The notes below the pieces were generated by a model that saw only the letters and a program-made list of their open reading frames with translations, did no database searches and had not been told where the DNA came from. 64,000 bases of DNA from DASVFB01 sp963766345 (GTDB lineage Bacteria > Actinomycetota > Thermoleophilia > Gaiellales > Gaiellaceae). Each line of letters opens with the position of its first letter. Position 1 is the first letter of the stretch. Positions 27,871-36,553 of this stretch are shown here, piece after piece. The stretch is from NCBI GenBank assembly GCA_963766345.1, contig CAVXZL010000010.1:496001-560000 (forward strand), given 5' to 3'. The position numbers and the translations under genes were made by a program.

Positions 27871-29146
27871 GTGGCGGCCACACAGGCTCCCGTCTCGCAT
27901 CTGCGCGAGAACCCGTTCGAGATTGCTCGTGAGCAGCTGAGGCTCGTGGCCGAGGCGTTCGACATCGACCAGAACCTGGTCAACATCCTCCAGGAGTGCA
28001 AGAAGGCGGTGGAGGTCGCGATCCCCGTCTCGATGGACGACGGCATCGACCGAGGTGTTCACCGGCTACCGCGTCGTGCACAACATCGCGCGCGGGCCGT
28101 CGAAAGGCGGCATCCGCTACCACCCCGACGTCACGCTCGACGAGGTGAAGTCGCTCGCGATGTGGATGACGTGGAAGTGCGCGCTGGCAGGCATCCCGTT
28201 CGGCGGCGCCAAGGGCGGCGTGATCTGCAATCCGAAGACGATGTCCGAGCACGAGCTGCAGCGCATGACCCGCCGCTTCACGAGCGAGATCATCAATCAG
28301 ATCGGGCCGGAGGTCGACATCCCCGCACCCGACGTCGGCACCGACGGGCGAGTCATGGCGTGGATGTTCGACACGTACTCGATGAACAAGGGCCACTCCG
28401 TGCTCGGCGTCGTGACGGGCAAGCCGCTGACCGTCGGCGGGTCGCTCGGCCGCGAAGAGGCGACCGCGCGCGGCGCGCTCTACGTGACGCGAGACGCGAT
28501 CGCCAAGCAAGGCCGCTCGCTCGCCGATCAGCGCATCGCGGTGCAGGGCTTCGGCAACGTCGGCTCCTTCTTCGCGAAGTTCGTCGCTGAGGACGGCGCG
28601 CGCGTCGTGGCGATCTCCGACTCGACGACGGCGTACTACAACCCGAACGGCATCGACGTCCAGGCGGCGTTTGCTCAGAAGCGAGAGACGCGCTCACTCG
28701 CAGGGCTCAAGGGCGCCGAGGAGATCACGAACGACGAGCTGCTGCTGGTCGACTGCGACATCCTCGCGCCGTGCGCGCTCGAGCAGGTGATCACGACCGA
28801 CAACGCGTCGCAGATCAAGGCGAAGATGATCGTCGAGGGCGCGAATGGCCCGATCACGCCGTCCGCCGACGCGATCCTCGAGGACATGGGCGTGCTCGTG
28901 CTGCCGGACGTGCTCGCGAACGCCGGCGGCGTGATCGTGTCGTACTTCGAGTGGGTGCAGGGCCTGCAGGAGTACTTCTGGAAGGAGGCCGAGGTCAACG
29001 CGAAGCTCAACGACATCGTGACGAAGGCGTTCGACGCGACGTGGGCGACGATGGAGGAGCGCGACATGTCGATGCGTCTCGCCTCCTACGGGCTCGCCGT
29101 CCAACGTGTTGCAGAAGCGACCGTGACGCGTGGCATTTATCCCTGA
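27871..29146 (+). pseudogene. gdhA: Glutamate dehydrogenase, single-base frameshift
   Basis: The locus encodes a Glu/Leu/Phe/Val dehydrogenase family enzyme, interconverting glutamate and 2-oxoglutarate with NAD(P). Residues 1-60 (ending IPVSMDDGI) are read from GTG 27871, which has AAGGAG seven bases upstream. The rest, from EVFTGYRVVHNIARG, is in the +1 frame. One extra base within GACC at 28048-28051 explains the break; the repaired protein is 424 residues, a normal length. The catalytic Lys region is GIPFGGAKGGV and the nucleotide loop is GFGNVGSFFAKF. The downstream frame is perfectly conserved, so a recent mutation or a sequence error is more likely than old decay. Confidence 0.9.
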
Positions 29147-29165
29147 GTCGCGCGCGTTTGGTCAC

Positions 29166-29210
29166 AGTTGGCGACGCCAAGCTAGCTCGGCGCGCTTGGC
29201 GTAGCCAACT
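29166..29210 (+). terminator. Long hairpin after glutamate dehydrogenase
   Basis: Two 17-base arms, 29166-29182 and 29194-29210, are complementary at 16 positions (one G-A mismatch) around an 11-base loop. The structure begins 19 bases after the dehydrogenase stop and reaches the most upstream TTG start of the next gene. It may terminate or attenuate the gdh transcript, or control entry into the glutaredoxin-rex genes. There is no thymine tract. Confidence 0.6.
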
Positions 29211-29452
29211 TGGCGCAGTTGGCTAAGGCAGGCCGAGTCGTGCTGTATACGGCGCCGGGCTGCCATCTCTGCGAGCAGGCACGCGGCGTTCTCGACGAGG
29301 AGGGCGTCGCGTACGACGAGGTCGACATCACCGGCGATCCCGCCCTCGAGCCGGAGTACCGCGAGTGGTTGCCTGTAGTCGAGATCGACGGCGAGCGCGC
29401 GTTCGTCTATCGCATTCCGCGCGAGACGCTGAGGCGCCGTCTCCAGAAGTAA
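29210..29452 (+). CDS. Glutaredoxin-like thioredoxin-fold protein
   Basis: An 80-residue protein of the glutaredoxin-like (DUF836) group. VVLYTAPGCHLCEQA carries a CxxC redox motif (CHLC), and LPVVEIDGERAFVYRIP holds the cis-proline (LPV) and the C-terminal strand. It likely reduces disulfides or serves as a small electron carrier; the partner is unknown. Three in-frame starts are possible: TTG 29210, TTG 29219 (giving MAKAGRVVLYT) and GTG 29240. The first lies in a hairpin arm. The gene sits between gdh and rex. Confidence 0.85.
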   Translation: MAQLAKAGRVVLYTAPGCHLCEQARGVLDEEGVAYDEVDITGDPALEPEYREWLPVVEIDGERAFVYRIPRETLRRRLQK

Positions 29453-29464
29453 GCGGCGCATCGC

Positions 29465-30115
29465 GTGCGGGAAGGGCGGCAGAATGCGCCGGTCTTGGCG
29501 GATCGCTTAACGGTGGGTGTCGCGGCGAGGCTCTCTCGCTACCTGCAGGTTCTGACGCAGGCGAAGAAGATGGAAAAGGAGCGCATCTCCTCGCAGGAGA
29601 TCGCCGACTACACGAACATCAACGCGACGCAGATCCGGCGCGACCTTTCGGCGTTCGGCAAGTTCGGCAAGCGCGGGGTCGGTTACAACATCGACTCGCT
29701 GCTCGGCGAGATCCGCAAGATCCTGCGAACGCAGGGCCAGCACAACATCGCGCTGATCGGCGCAGGGCGGCTCGGCGAGGCGATCGCGAGCAGCCCGATC
29801 TTCGCCGAACACGGAATCAACGTCGCCGCCGTGTTCGACACGGATCCCGACAAGGTCGGCAGGCACGTCGGCCACGTCGAGGTCTCGCCGTACGAGTACC
29901 TACCGCAGGCGGTGCACGACAAGAACATCATCGTCGGCGTGCTCGCGGTGCCCGCGGGGAGCGCACAGCGTGTCGCCGACGACCTGATCGGCGCCGGCGT
30001 GAAGATCATCTTCAACTACTCGGAGGGGCTGCTCGACGTCCCGTCGGACGTCGCCGTGCACACGTCGAACCCTGCGGTCGAGCTCCTCTACGCCCTCTAC
30101 TTCCACCTGACCTGA
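29465..30115 (+). CDS. rex: Redox-sensing transcriptional repressor Rex
   Basis: A repressor of up to 216 residues that senses the NADH/NAD+ ratio. The N-terminal winged helix is RLSRYLQVLTQAKKMEKERISSQEIADYTNINATQIRRDLSAFGKFGKRGVGY. The Rossmann domain has the loop LIGAGRLGEAI, and the C-terminus FNYSEGLLDVP is typical, ending in a swapped helix. When NADH is low Rex represses respiratory and fermentative genes. GTG 29465 gives a slightly long N-terminus; TTG 29495 (MADRLTVGVAARLSRYL) is equally plausible. The TGA overlaps a CTG start of the glycosyltransferase. Confidence 0.95.
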   Translation: MREGRQNAPVLADRLTVGVAARLSRYLQVLTQAKKMEKERISSQEIADYTNINATQIRRDLSAFGKFGKRGVGYNIDSLLGEIRKILRTQGQHNIALIGAGRLGEAIASSPIFAEHGINVAAVFDTDPDKVGRHVGHVEVSPYEYLPQAVHDKNIIVGVLAVPAGSAQRVADDLIGAGVKIIFNYSEGLLDVPSDVAVHTSNPAVELLYALYFHLT

Positions 30116-31353
30116 GAATCCTTCTCTGGCACGGGTACCTCCTGGGCGGGACGGGCTCGAACGTCTACACCCGGGCGCTCGCGCGCGAGTGGACCCGCGC
30201 CGGGCACGAGGTCGTCGTCTTCTCGCAGGAGCGGTATCCGGAGCTGTACGACCTCGGCGGCGCCGAGCACGTTCGGCCGGACATCGGCGGCGTGCTGCCC
30301 GTGTTCGTGCTCGACCGTTACGAGGGGCTCGAGGCGCGTCTCGTCCAGGATCTGACGCCGGAGGAGCGCGACCGCTACGTCGAGCTGAACGCGACGGCGC
30401 TTCGCGAGCGGCTGCCGGCGGACGTCGTGTTCGCGAACCACGTCGTCCTCGGCGGCCCGGTCGCCGCGGCCACCGGCGTGCGGTTCCGTGTGAAGGCGCA
30501 CGGATCGGAGCTCGAGTACTCGATGCGCGGCAACGAGGAGCTGTCGGCCTGGGCACGCGACGCGCTCGCGCGCGCGGACGCCGTGTTCGTCGGCTCGGCG
30601 CACATCCGCCAGGTGCTCGAGGACGTCGTCGGACAGGTCGGCCGCGTCGTCGAGGTTCCGCCGGGCGTCGACGTGGACGCGTTCCGGCCGGTGCCGCACG
30701 ACGAGGCCTTCGCGCAGCTGCTCGAAGAGGCGCGGCGCGATCCGCCGAACATCGGCAACGCGAACGAGCGGCTGCCCGACGAGGGGAACGCCGAGCGCTT
30801 CGCCGAGTTCTTCGCGCGGCCGGAGCCGACGGTCGTCTACTTCGGGAAGCTCATCTACAACAAGGGCGTCCACCTGCTCCTCGAGGCGCTCAACGACCTC
30901 GACGCGAAGGCGGTGATCGTCGGCTTCGGCGACTACCGCTCCGAGCTCGAGGCGCTCGGGTCCGAGCGGACGCTGTTCACCGGCGCGCTCGAGCATCGCC
31001 ACCTCGCCGCGTTGCTCCCGCTCTGCGACGTGGCGGTCGTCCCGTCGATCTTCCCCGAGGCGTTCGGCATGGTCGCGGCAGAGGCCGCGGCTGCGGGAGT
31101 GACACCGCTCGTCGCGCGCCACTCCGGTCTCGCCGAGGTCGCCGCCGGCCTCGAGGCCGAATACCCACCCGAGCGTGCCCCGCTCACGAGCTTCTCGAAC
31201 GGCGACGTCGCCGAGCTGCGCGACAAGCTCGCTGCGCTGCTCGCTCTGCCGGCGGACGAGCGTGCGGCGCTCGGCGAAGCGGCTCGTCGCGCCGCGGTCA
31301 CGCGCTGGAGCTGGGCGAGCGTGGCGGAGCGCCTCTTGGCGCCAGTAACGTAG
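30112..31353 (+). CDS. Glycosyltransferase family 4, CTG start
   Basis: A 413-residue GT-B fold glycosyltransferase. The N-terminal domain begins LRILLWHGYLLGGTGSNVYT with a glycine-rich loop. The C-terminal domain contains VVYFGKLIYNKGVHLLLEAL and the nucleotide-sugar E-x7-E motif in PEAFGMVAAEA. Donor and acceptor are unknown. The codon for the first Leu is CTG at 30112, overlapping the rex TGA as CTGA. No ATG, GTG or TTG exists in frame for at least 20 codons upstream, and a start further downstream would remove the first strand. CTG initiation by translational coupling is the simplest reading. Confidence 0.9.
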   Translation: MRILLWHGYLLGGTGSNVYTRALAREWTRAGHEVVVFSQERYPELYDLGGAEHVRPDIGGVLPVFVLDRYEGLEARLVQDLTPEERDRYVELNATALRERLPADVVFANHVVLGGPVAAATGVRFRVKAHGSELEYSMRGNEELSAWARDALARADAVFVGSAHIRQVLEDVVGQVGRVVEVPPGVDVDAFRPVPHDEAFAQLLEEARRDPPNIGNANERLPDEGNAERFAEFFARPEPTVVYFGKLIYNKGVHLLLEALNDLDAKAVIVGFGDYRSELEALGSERTLFTGALEHRHLAALLPLCDVAVVPSIFPEAFGMVAAEAAAAGVTPLVARHSGLAEVAAGLEAEYPPERAPLTSFSNGDVAELRDKLAALLALPADERAALGEAARRAAVTRWSWASVAERLLAPVT

Positions 31354-31360
31354 GCGCGCC

Positions 31361-32521
31361 ATGGGCGACACCCAGAAGCTGACGCCGGACGAGCAGGTCC
31401 GTTCCGCGTTCGAGGCGTACGAGGGCGGCACCGACTTCACGGTCGCGGTGGAGGAGGAGTTCGCGATCCTCGATCGGCACACGCTCGAGCTCAGCAACCG
31501 CTTCGAGGAGCTTCACGCGGCGGCGCAGGGAACGCCCCTCGAGGAGCACCTCGTCGGCGAGCTGATCGCGTCGGAGGTCGAGGTGCGCACGGGCCGGTGC
31601 GAGATGTTCGCCGAGGCTGCGGAGAAGATGGTCGAGCGGCGCGCGCAGCTGCACGAGGTCGCGCAATCGGTCGGCGTCGCGCTCGCGTGCACCGGAACGC
31701 ACCCGTGGAGCCGTTGGCAGGACCAGCGCATCATCGACACGCCGCACTACCGGCGGAACGACGAGCTCCTCCGCTACGTCGTCTGGCGCAACAACACGTT
31801 CGGGCTGCACGTGCACGTCGGCATCCACGGCGCCGACCGTGCCGTCGCAGTCTGCAATCTGCTGCGCAACTTCCTGCCCGAGCTGCTCGCGCTTTCCGCG
31901 AGCTCCCCGTTCGTCGAGGGCGTCGACAGCGGCTTGCACTCCGCGCGCACCGAGATCTTCACGCGCATGTTCCCGCGCTGCGGAGTCCCCGACGCGTACG
32001 ACGGCTGGGCCGGCTTCGAGAAGTACGTCCGCTTTCTCTACGACACACGCTCGATCGACGAGCACACGCAGATCTGGTGGAGCGTCCGGCCGCATCTCGC
32101 GTACCCGACCGTCGAGATCCGCATCTGCGACGCGGACCCCGACCTCGCCGGGGCACAGTCGCTCGCGGCGCTGATCTACACGCTCGCCGCACGACTCGCG
32201 CGGGCCGTCGACGACGCCGAGCCGGTCGAGCTGTTGCCGAACCGCCTGATCGAGGAGAACCTCTGGCGCGCGATCCGCTACGGCCTCTCCGGCGAGCTGA
32301 TCGACCTCACGACGGGAGACGTCCGGCCGGCGCGCGCGCACATCGAGCGCCTCATCGACTGGGTCGCGCCGGTCGCGGACGAGCTCGGGACGACGCAGCT
32401 GCTGGCGGTCCCGGCCGCGAACGCGGCCGAGCGGCAACGGGCGCGGCTCGCCGACGGCGCGACGATCCGTGAGATTTACGCCGAGCAGGTCGCAGCCGGG
32501 GAGCCCGTCGCCCGTGGCTGA
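31361..32521 (+). CDS. Carboxylate-amine ligase, glutamate-cysteine ligase 2 (YbdK) family
   Basis: A 386-residue GCS2-family ATP-dependent ligase. The N-terminal VAVEEEFAILD has the acidic metal-binding cluster. HVHVGIHGADRAVAVCNLLRNFLPELLALSASSPF is diagnostic, and VEIRICDADPDLAGAQSLAALI is the C-terminal signature. Family members join glutamate to cysteine or make related gamma-glutamyl or amine bonds; E. coli YbdK has only weak cysteine ligase activity, so the product is not certain. The start ATG lies eight bases after the glycosyltransferase gene, and the stop overlaps the next gene. Confidence 0.92.
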   Translation: MGDTQKLTPDEQVRSAFEAYEGGTDFTVAVEEEFAILDRHTLELSNRFEELHAAAQGTPLEEHLVGELIASEVEVRTGRCEMFAEAAEKMVERRAQLHEVAQSVGVALACTGTHPWSRWQDQRIIDTPHYRRNDELLRYVVWRNNTFGLHVHVGIHGADRAVAVCNLLRNFLPELLALSASSPFVEGVDSGLHSARTEIFTRMFPRCGVPDAYDGWAGFEKYVRFLYDTRSIDEHTQIWWSVRPHLAYPTVEIRICDADPDLAGAQSLAALIYTLAARLARAVDDAEPVELLPNRLIEENLWRAIRYGLSGELIDLTTGDVRPARAHIERLIDWVAPVADELGTTQLLAVPAANAAERQRARLADGATIREIYAEQVAAGEPVARG

Positions 32522-32801
32522 GGAGCTCACGCCCGAGAAGCTCGCGGAGGAGCTCAGCAAGCTGCGTATCGAGGATCTCGTCCTCTCGACGGTGACGACG
32601 CTCGGCCAGCTCGCGTACGTGAAGCTCGAGGCGAAGGACCTCGACCAGGCGCGCCTCGCGATCGACGCGATGGCCGCGTTGCTGCCCACGCTCGAGGAGC
32701 GCACCGACGCGACCGTCATGCGCGACTACAAGCAGCTGCTCGCGAACGCGCGGCTCGCGTACGCGGGCGCCGTCGCGGCCGCGGACCCTCCGAACGGCTA
32801 G
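32514..32801 (+). CDS. Small DUF1844-like protein
   Basis: A 95-residue soluble protein. After LTPEKLAEELSKLRIEDLVLSTVTTLGQLAYVKL comes a helix with DLDQARLAIDAMAALLPTLEE, the pattern of DUF1844 proteins, whose role is unknown. The start is GTG at 32514, overlapping the ligase stop by eight bases, so it is translated with that enzyme. Its stop overlaps the end of a convergent small gene. Confidence 0.75.
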   Translation: MAEELTPEKLAEELSKLRIEDLVLSTVTTLGQLAYVKLEAKDLDQARLAIDAMAALLPTLEERTDATVMRDYKQLLANARLAYAGAVAAADPPNG

Positions 32802-33055
32802 TCGGGCATCGGCACGGGCTTGTCGCTCACCGGAGTGATCTCCGCAACCGTTACGCCCGACCCCGGCAGGAGGAACTTCTGGAGGTGGACGATGTCGTCC
32901 GTCTCGACCACGAGGTAGATCGTGTGCTGCGGGAACGCGAGCCAGTAGCCGTGGATCCTCACGTCCTTCGACTCGTAGTCGAAGAGCGAACGCGAGCCGC
33001 CTTTCCCGTATGGGCAGTCCGCGGGTTCGTGCGTCTGCTTGATGTGAAAGAGCAC
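32798..33055 (-). CDS. Small conserved hypothetical protein, ferredoxin-like fold
   Basis: An 85-residue protein with alternating strand and helix segments (MLFHIKQTHEPADCPYG, WLAFPQHTIYLVVETDD, IVHLQKFLLPGSGVTVAEITPV). This pattern fits a dimeric alpha/beta-barrel or ferredoxin-like fold, as in DUF3303 or muconolactone-isomerase-like proteins. No catalytic motif can be named. It is convergent with the DUF1844 gene (overlapping stops) and divergent from mtnP, whose start is 53 bases away, leaving room for both promoters. Confidence 0.75.
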   Translation of the reverse strand: MLFHIKQTHEPADCPYGKGGSRSLFDYESKDVRIHGYWLAFPQHTIYLVVETDDIVHLQKFLLPGSGVTVAEITPVSDKPVPMPD

Positions 33056-33108
33056 GTGACGTCCCTCCTGTTTTGTGACGTGCGGACGCTAACGTAGGCT
33101 TCGCCGCC

Positions 33109-33897
33109 ATGAACGGAGCAGAGATCGGCGTCTTCGGCGGCAGCGGCTTCTACTCGCTGCTCGACGACGTCGACGAGGTGACGGTCGACACGCCGTACGG
33201 CCCGCCGTCGGGGCCCGTCACGATCGGTGACATCGGCGGCAAGCGTGTCGCGTTCCTGCCGCGGCACGGCCGCTCGCACGAGCTGCCGCCCGCCCAGATC
33301 AACTACCGAGCCAACGTCTGGGCGATGAAGGAGCTCGGCGTCCGGCGGATCATCGGCCCGAACGCGTCGGGCGCGCTGAAGTCCGACCTCCAGCTCGGCG
33401 AGTTCGTCGTCTGCGACCAGTTCGTCGACCGCACGCACGGGCGCAAGGACACGTTCTACGAAGGCCCGGAGACGACGCACGTCTCGGCCGCCGATCCGTT
33501 CTGCCCCGACCTGCGGGGCATCCTCGTCGAGACCGCGGGCGAGCTCGGCATCCCGGTGCGCGACGGTGGCACGGTCGTCGTCATCAACGGCCCGCGCTTC
33601 TCCACGCGCGCAGAGTCGCGCTGGTTCCAGGACGCCGGCTGGGACACGATCAACATGACGGCGTATCCCGAGGGCTACCTCGCGCGCGAGCTCGAGCTCT
33701 GTTACGCGAACATCTCGATGGTCACCGACCACGACGTCGGGGTCGAGGGCGCGCCTCCCGTCTCGCACCACGACGTGCTCACCGTCTTCACCGACAACAA
33801 CGAGAGGCTCCGGGAGCTCCTCCTCGCTGCGATCCCGAAGATCGGCCCGCAACCGGAGGACATTTGCGCGACCGCGCTGGCCGGCGCGCGTGTCTAA
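33109..33897 (+). CDS. mtnP: S-methyl-5'-thioadenosine phosphorylase
   Basis: A 262-residue MTAP/PNP-2 family phosphorylase, which cleaves methylthioadenosine to adenine and methylthioribose-1-phosphate for methionine salvage. Motifs are IGVFGGSGFYSLL, FLPRHGRSHELPPAQINYRANVWA, the phosphate and base site region VVVINGPRFSTRAESRWF, and NMTAYPEGYLARELELCYANISMVTDHDVG. Substrate may extend to inosine or other nucleosides, since bacterial members differ at few positions. It is monocistronic between short intergenic spaces. Confidence 0.93.
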   Translation: MNGAEIGVFGGSGFYSLLDDVDEVTVDTPYGPPSGPVTIGDIGGKRVAFLPRHGRSHELPPAQINYRANVWAMKELGVRRIIGPNASGALKSDLQLGEFVVCDQFVDRTHGRKDTFYEGPETTHVSAADPFCPDLRGILVETAGELGIPVRDGGTVVVINGPRFSTRAESRWFQDAGWDTINMTAYPEGYLARELELCYANISMVTDHDVGVEGAPPVSHHDVLTVFTDNNERLRELLLAAIPKIGPQPEDICATALAGARV

Positions 33898-34000
33898 CCC
33901 GGCCGTCGCGTCCATCTAGTACCCTCCCACCCGGCCTTGTGCGGCCCGCAGGCCTTTACGCAAGCCGCTTCGCCGCAAACCTTGTGAGACCAGGAGACCG

Positions 34001-36037
34001 ATGAACTTCTTCACCGACCACGCAGTGTTGTTCGCCCTCGTCTGCGCGCTCGTCGCGATCGCATACGGCATCGGGCTCACCTACTGGCTGCTGAAGCAGC
34101 CCGACGGCAACGAGCGGATGCGCGAGATCGCGCGCGCCGTGCAGGAAGGCGCGGCCGCGTACCTCAGGCGCCAGTACATGACGATCGCGATCGTCGCGAT
34201 CGTGCCGTTCCTGATCCTCGGCTTCTACAACAAGCTGGGGTGGGGGACGGCCTTCGGGTTCCTGATCGGCGCCGTCCTCTCGGCGGCGGCCGGCTTCATC
34301 GGGATGAACGTCGCAGTGCGCTCGAACGTGCGTACGGCGGAGGCGGCGCGATCCGGCCTGGGACCGGCGCTCAACGTCGCGTTCCGCGCCGGCACGGTCA
34401 CGGGAATGCTCGTCGTCGGCCTCGGCCTGCTCGGCGTCGCCGGTTACTACTGGATTCTCACGGACTGGCTGAACCACTCCCAGAACTCCGCGATCAACGA
34501 CCTCGTCGGGCTCGCGTTCGGCGGCTCGCTGATCTCCGTCTTCGCGCGTCTCGGCGGCGGGATCTACACGAAGGCCGCCGACGTCGGCGCCGACCTGGTC
34601 GGAAAGATCGAGGCGGGAATCCCGGAGGACGACCCCCGCAACCCGGCGGTGATCGCGGACAACGTCGGCGACAACGTCGGCGATTGCGCCGGCATGGCGG
34701 CCGACCTCTTCGAGACGTACGCGGTGACAGCGGTCGCGGTGATGCTGATCGGCTCGCACTTCGAGTCGGCGAACCTCGCGCTGTATCCGCTGGCGCTCGG
34801 CGGCATCTCGATCCTCGCCTCGGTGATCGGCAGCTGGTTCGCGCGCGTCGGTCCGGGCGGCGGGGTCATGAACGCCCTTTACCGCGCGGTGCTCGTCGCG
34901 ACGGTCCTCTCGGCGATCGGCTTCATCCCGGTGACGATGGGCTTCGACAACGGCAAGTACTCGTTCAGCGACCTCTACATCTCCGCGATCGTCGGCCTGA
35001 TCGTGACGTTCCTGCTCGTCGGGATCACCGAGTTCTACACGGGCACTCGCTGGAATCCCGTCAAGTCGATCTCCCGCTCGTCGCAGACGGGCCACGCGAC
35101 GAACATCATCGAAGGCCTTGCGATCGGGATGCAGGCGACCGCCGCCCCGGTCATCGTGATCGCTGCCGGCATCCTCGTCGCGCACCACTTCGCGCAGCTC
35201 TACGGCATCGGCGTCGCCGTCATGGCGCAGCTCTCGATGACGGGACTGATCGTCGCCCTCGACGCGTACGGCCCGGTGACCGACAACGCCGGCGGCATCG
35301 CCGAGATGGCCGACCTCCCGGACGAGGTGCGCGCGATCACCGATCCTCTCGATGCCGTCGGCAACACCACGAAGGCAGTGACGAAGGGCTACGCGATCGG
35401 CTCCGCCGCACTTGCCGCACTCGTCCTCTTCGACTCGTATACGACCGGTCTCGCCGACGAGGGGCTGCCGTCGCTGTTCAGCCTCGCGGACGCGTGGGTG
35501 ATCGCCGGCCTGTTCATAGGCGGCCTGATGCCGTTCCTGTTCGCGTCGCTCGCCATGCAGGCGGTGGGACGCGTCGGCGGCGAGGTCGTCCAGGAGGTAC
35601 GGCGCCAGTTCCGTGAGGATCCGGGCATCATGGAGGGGACGTCGCGACCCGAGTACGGCCGCGCGATCGACATCGTCACCGGCTCCGCGATCAAGAGCAT
35701 GCTCGCGCCGGCGCTGATCCCGATCCTCTTCCCGATCATCGTCGGGATCATCAGCGCGAGGATGCTCGGCGGGCTGCTGATCGGCACGATCGTCACCGGC
35801 CTCTTCCTCGCGATCGCGATGACGTCGGGCGGCGGGGCGTGGGACAACGCGAAGAAGCTGATCGAGGACGGCGCCTACGGCGGCAAGGGCTCGGAGGCCC
35901 ACGCGGCAGCGGTGACGGGCGACACCGTCGGCGATCCCTACAAGGACACCGCCGGCCCGGCGATCAACCCGATGATCAAGATCACGAACATCGTCGCCAT
36001 CCTCATCATCCCGCTCATCGTTTCCATCCACGGGTAA
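34001..36037 (+). CDS. hppA: K+-insensitive pyrophosphate-energised proton pump
   Basis: A 678-residue membrane H+-translocating pyrophosphatase with about 16 membrane segments. The pyrophosphate-binding signature is GGGIYTKAADVGADLVGKIEAGIPEDDPRNPAVIADNVGDNVGD, and the C-terminal site is DNAKKLIED plus VTGDTVGDPYKDTAGPAINPM. GNTTKAVTKG carries Lys where K+-dependent enzymes have Ala, so this is the K+-independent, proton-pumping subclass. It recovers energy from pyrophosphate made in biosynthesis. A 103-base leader precedes it; AGGAG lies six bases before the ATG. Confidence 0.97.
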   Translation: MNFFTDHAVLFALVCALVAIAYGIGLTYWLLKQPDGNERMREIARAVQEGAAAYLRRQYMTIAIVAIVPFLILGFYNKLGWGTAFGFLIGAVLSAAAGFIGMNVAVRSNVRTAEAARSGLGPALNVAFRAGTVTGMLVVGLGLLGVAGYYWILTDWLNHSQNSAINDLVGLAFGGSLISVFARLGGGIYTKAADVGADLVGKIEAGIPEDDPRNPAVIADNVGDNVGDCAGMAADLFETYAVTAVAVMLIGSHFESANLALYPLALGGISILASVIGSWFARVGPGGGVMNALYRAVLVATVLSAIGFIPVTMGFDNGKYSFSDLYISAIVGLIVTFLLVGITEFYTGTRWNPVKSISRSSQTGHATNIIEGLAIGMQATAAPVIVIAAGILVAHHFAQLYGIGVAVMAQLSMTGLIVALDAYGPVTDNAGGIAEMADLPDEVRAITDPLDAVGNTTKAVTKGYAIGSAALAALVLFDSYTTGLADEGLPSLFSLADAWVIAGLFIGGLMPFLFASLAMQAVGRVGGEVVQEVRRQFREDPGIMEGTSRPEYGRAIDIVTGSAIKSMLAPALIPILFPIIVGIISARMLGGLLIGTIVTGLFLAIAMTSGGGAWDNAKKLIEDGAYGGKGSEAHAAAVTGDTVGDPYKDTAGPAINPMIKITNIVAILIIPLIVSIHG

Positions 36038-36062
36038 GCGAACCCGCGGACGGCGGCTCCGT

Positions 36063-36422
36063 TTACATGTGGCCGAACAGTACGACGGCGCCGACGACAA
36101 GCAGCAGAACGAGCAGCGCGAAAGGCAGGTATGCGCGCATCCGGCTGCCGCTCGTCGTCGGCCGCTCGGTGGCCTGATAGGTCGCGCGGACGACGCGGTG
36201 GTAGTCCTTGATCGACAGAGACGCGAGGTCCGGCGCGTTCGGGGCGACGCGCCCGTTTTGCGTGGCTACCGGCGCCGGCGGCGCAACCAACGGTGTTGCC
36301 GCTTGCGTCTGGGCCGCCGCCGCGTCGCGCTTCGTCCGCGCACAGTTCGGGCAGCTCGGCGCGTCCAGTGGGACGACTGACCGGCAGATGGGGCACGAAA
36401 TCTCGAATGCTTGGCTACTCAT
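36063..36422 (-). CDS. Zinc-ribbon membrane protein
   Basis: A 119-residue protein of unknown function. It opens with a four-cysteine zinc ribbon (CPIC, then CPNC about 15 residues later), continues with an Ala/Pro/Thr-rich linker and a short DYHRVVRATYQ segment, and ends with one membrane helix (YLPFALLVLLLVVGAVVLFGHM). The layout is that of small tail-anchored zinc-ribbon proteins. It is convergent with hppA (25 bases between stops) and divergent from the APC permease genes. Confidence 0.75.
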   Translation of the reverse strand: MSSQAFEISCPICRSVVPLDAPSCPNCARTKRDAAAAQTQAATPLVAPPAPVATQNGRVAPNAPDLASLSIKDYHRVVRATYQATERPTTSGSRMRAYLPFALLVLLLVVGAVVLFGHM

Positions 36423-36553
36423 CGCCTACCTGGAGATGCTTATCGGCAATTCCACTCAAGCGTATGGGCGCGCGATGCCACTTCCAACGAGCTATTCGGT
36501 CGGGTCGAACCAGCCGTTCGGCTGGGTCCCGTCGAACGGACCAGAGTCGCCGC

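Noticed and set aside
28040..28060. Programmed ribosomal frameshifting in glutamate dehydrogenase
   Set aside because: No slippery heptamer, stop-codon context or downstream pseudoknot is evident, and the family is not known for recoding; error or mutation is simpler.
33956..36100. 714-codon minus-strand frame opposite hppA
   Set aside because: The opposite strand encodes a complete, conserved pyrophosphatase; the antisense product is a repetitive Arg/Asp/His shadow.
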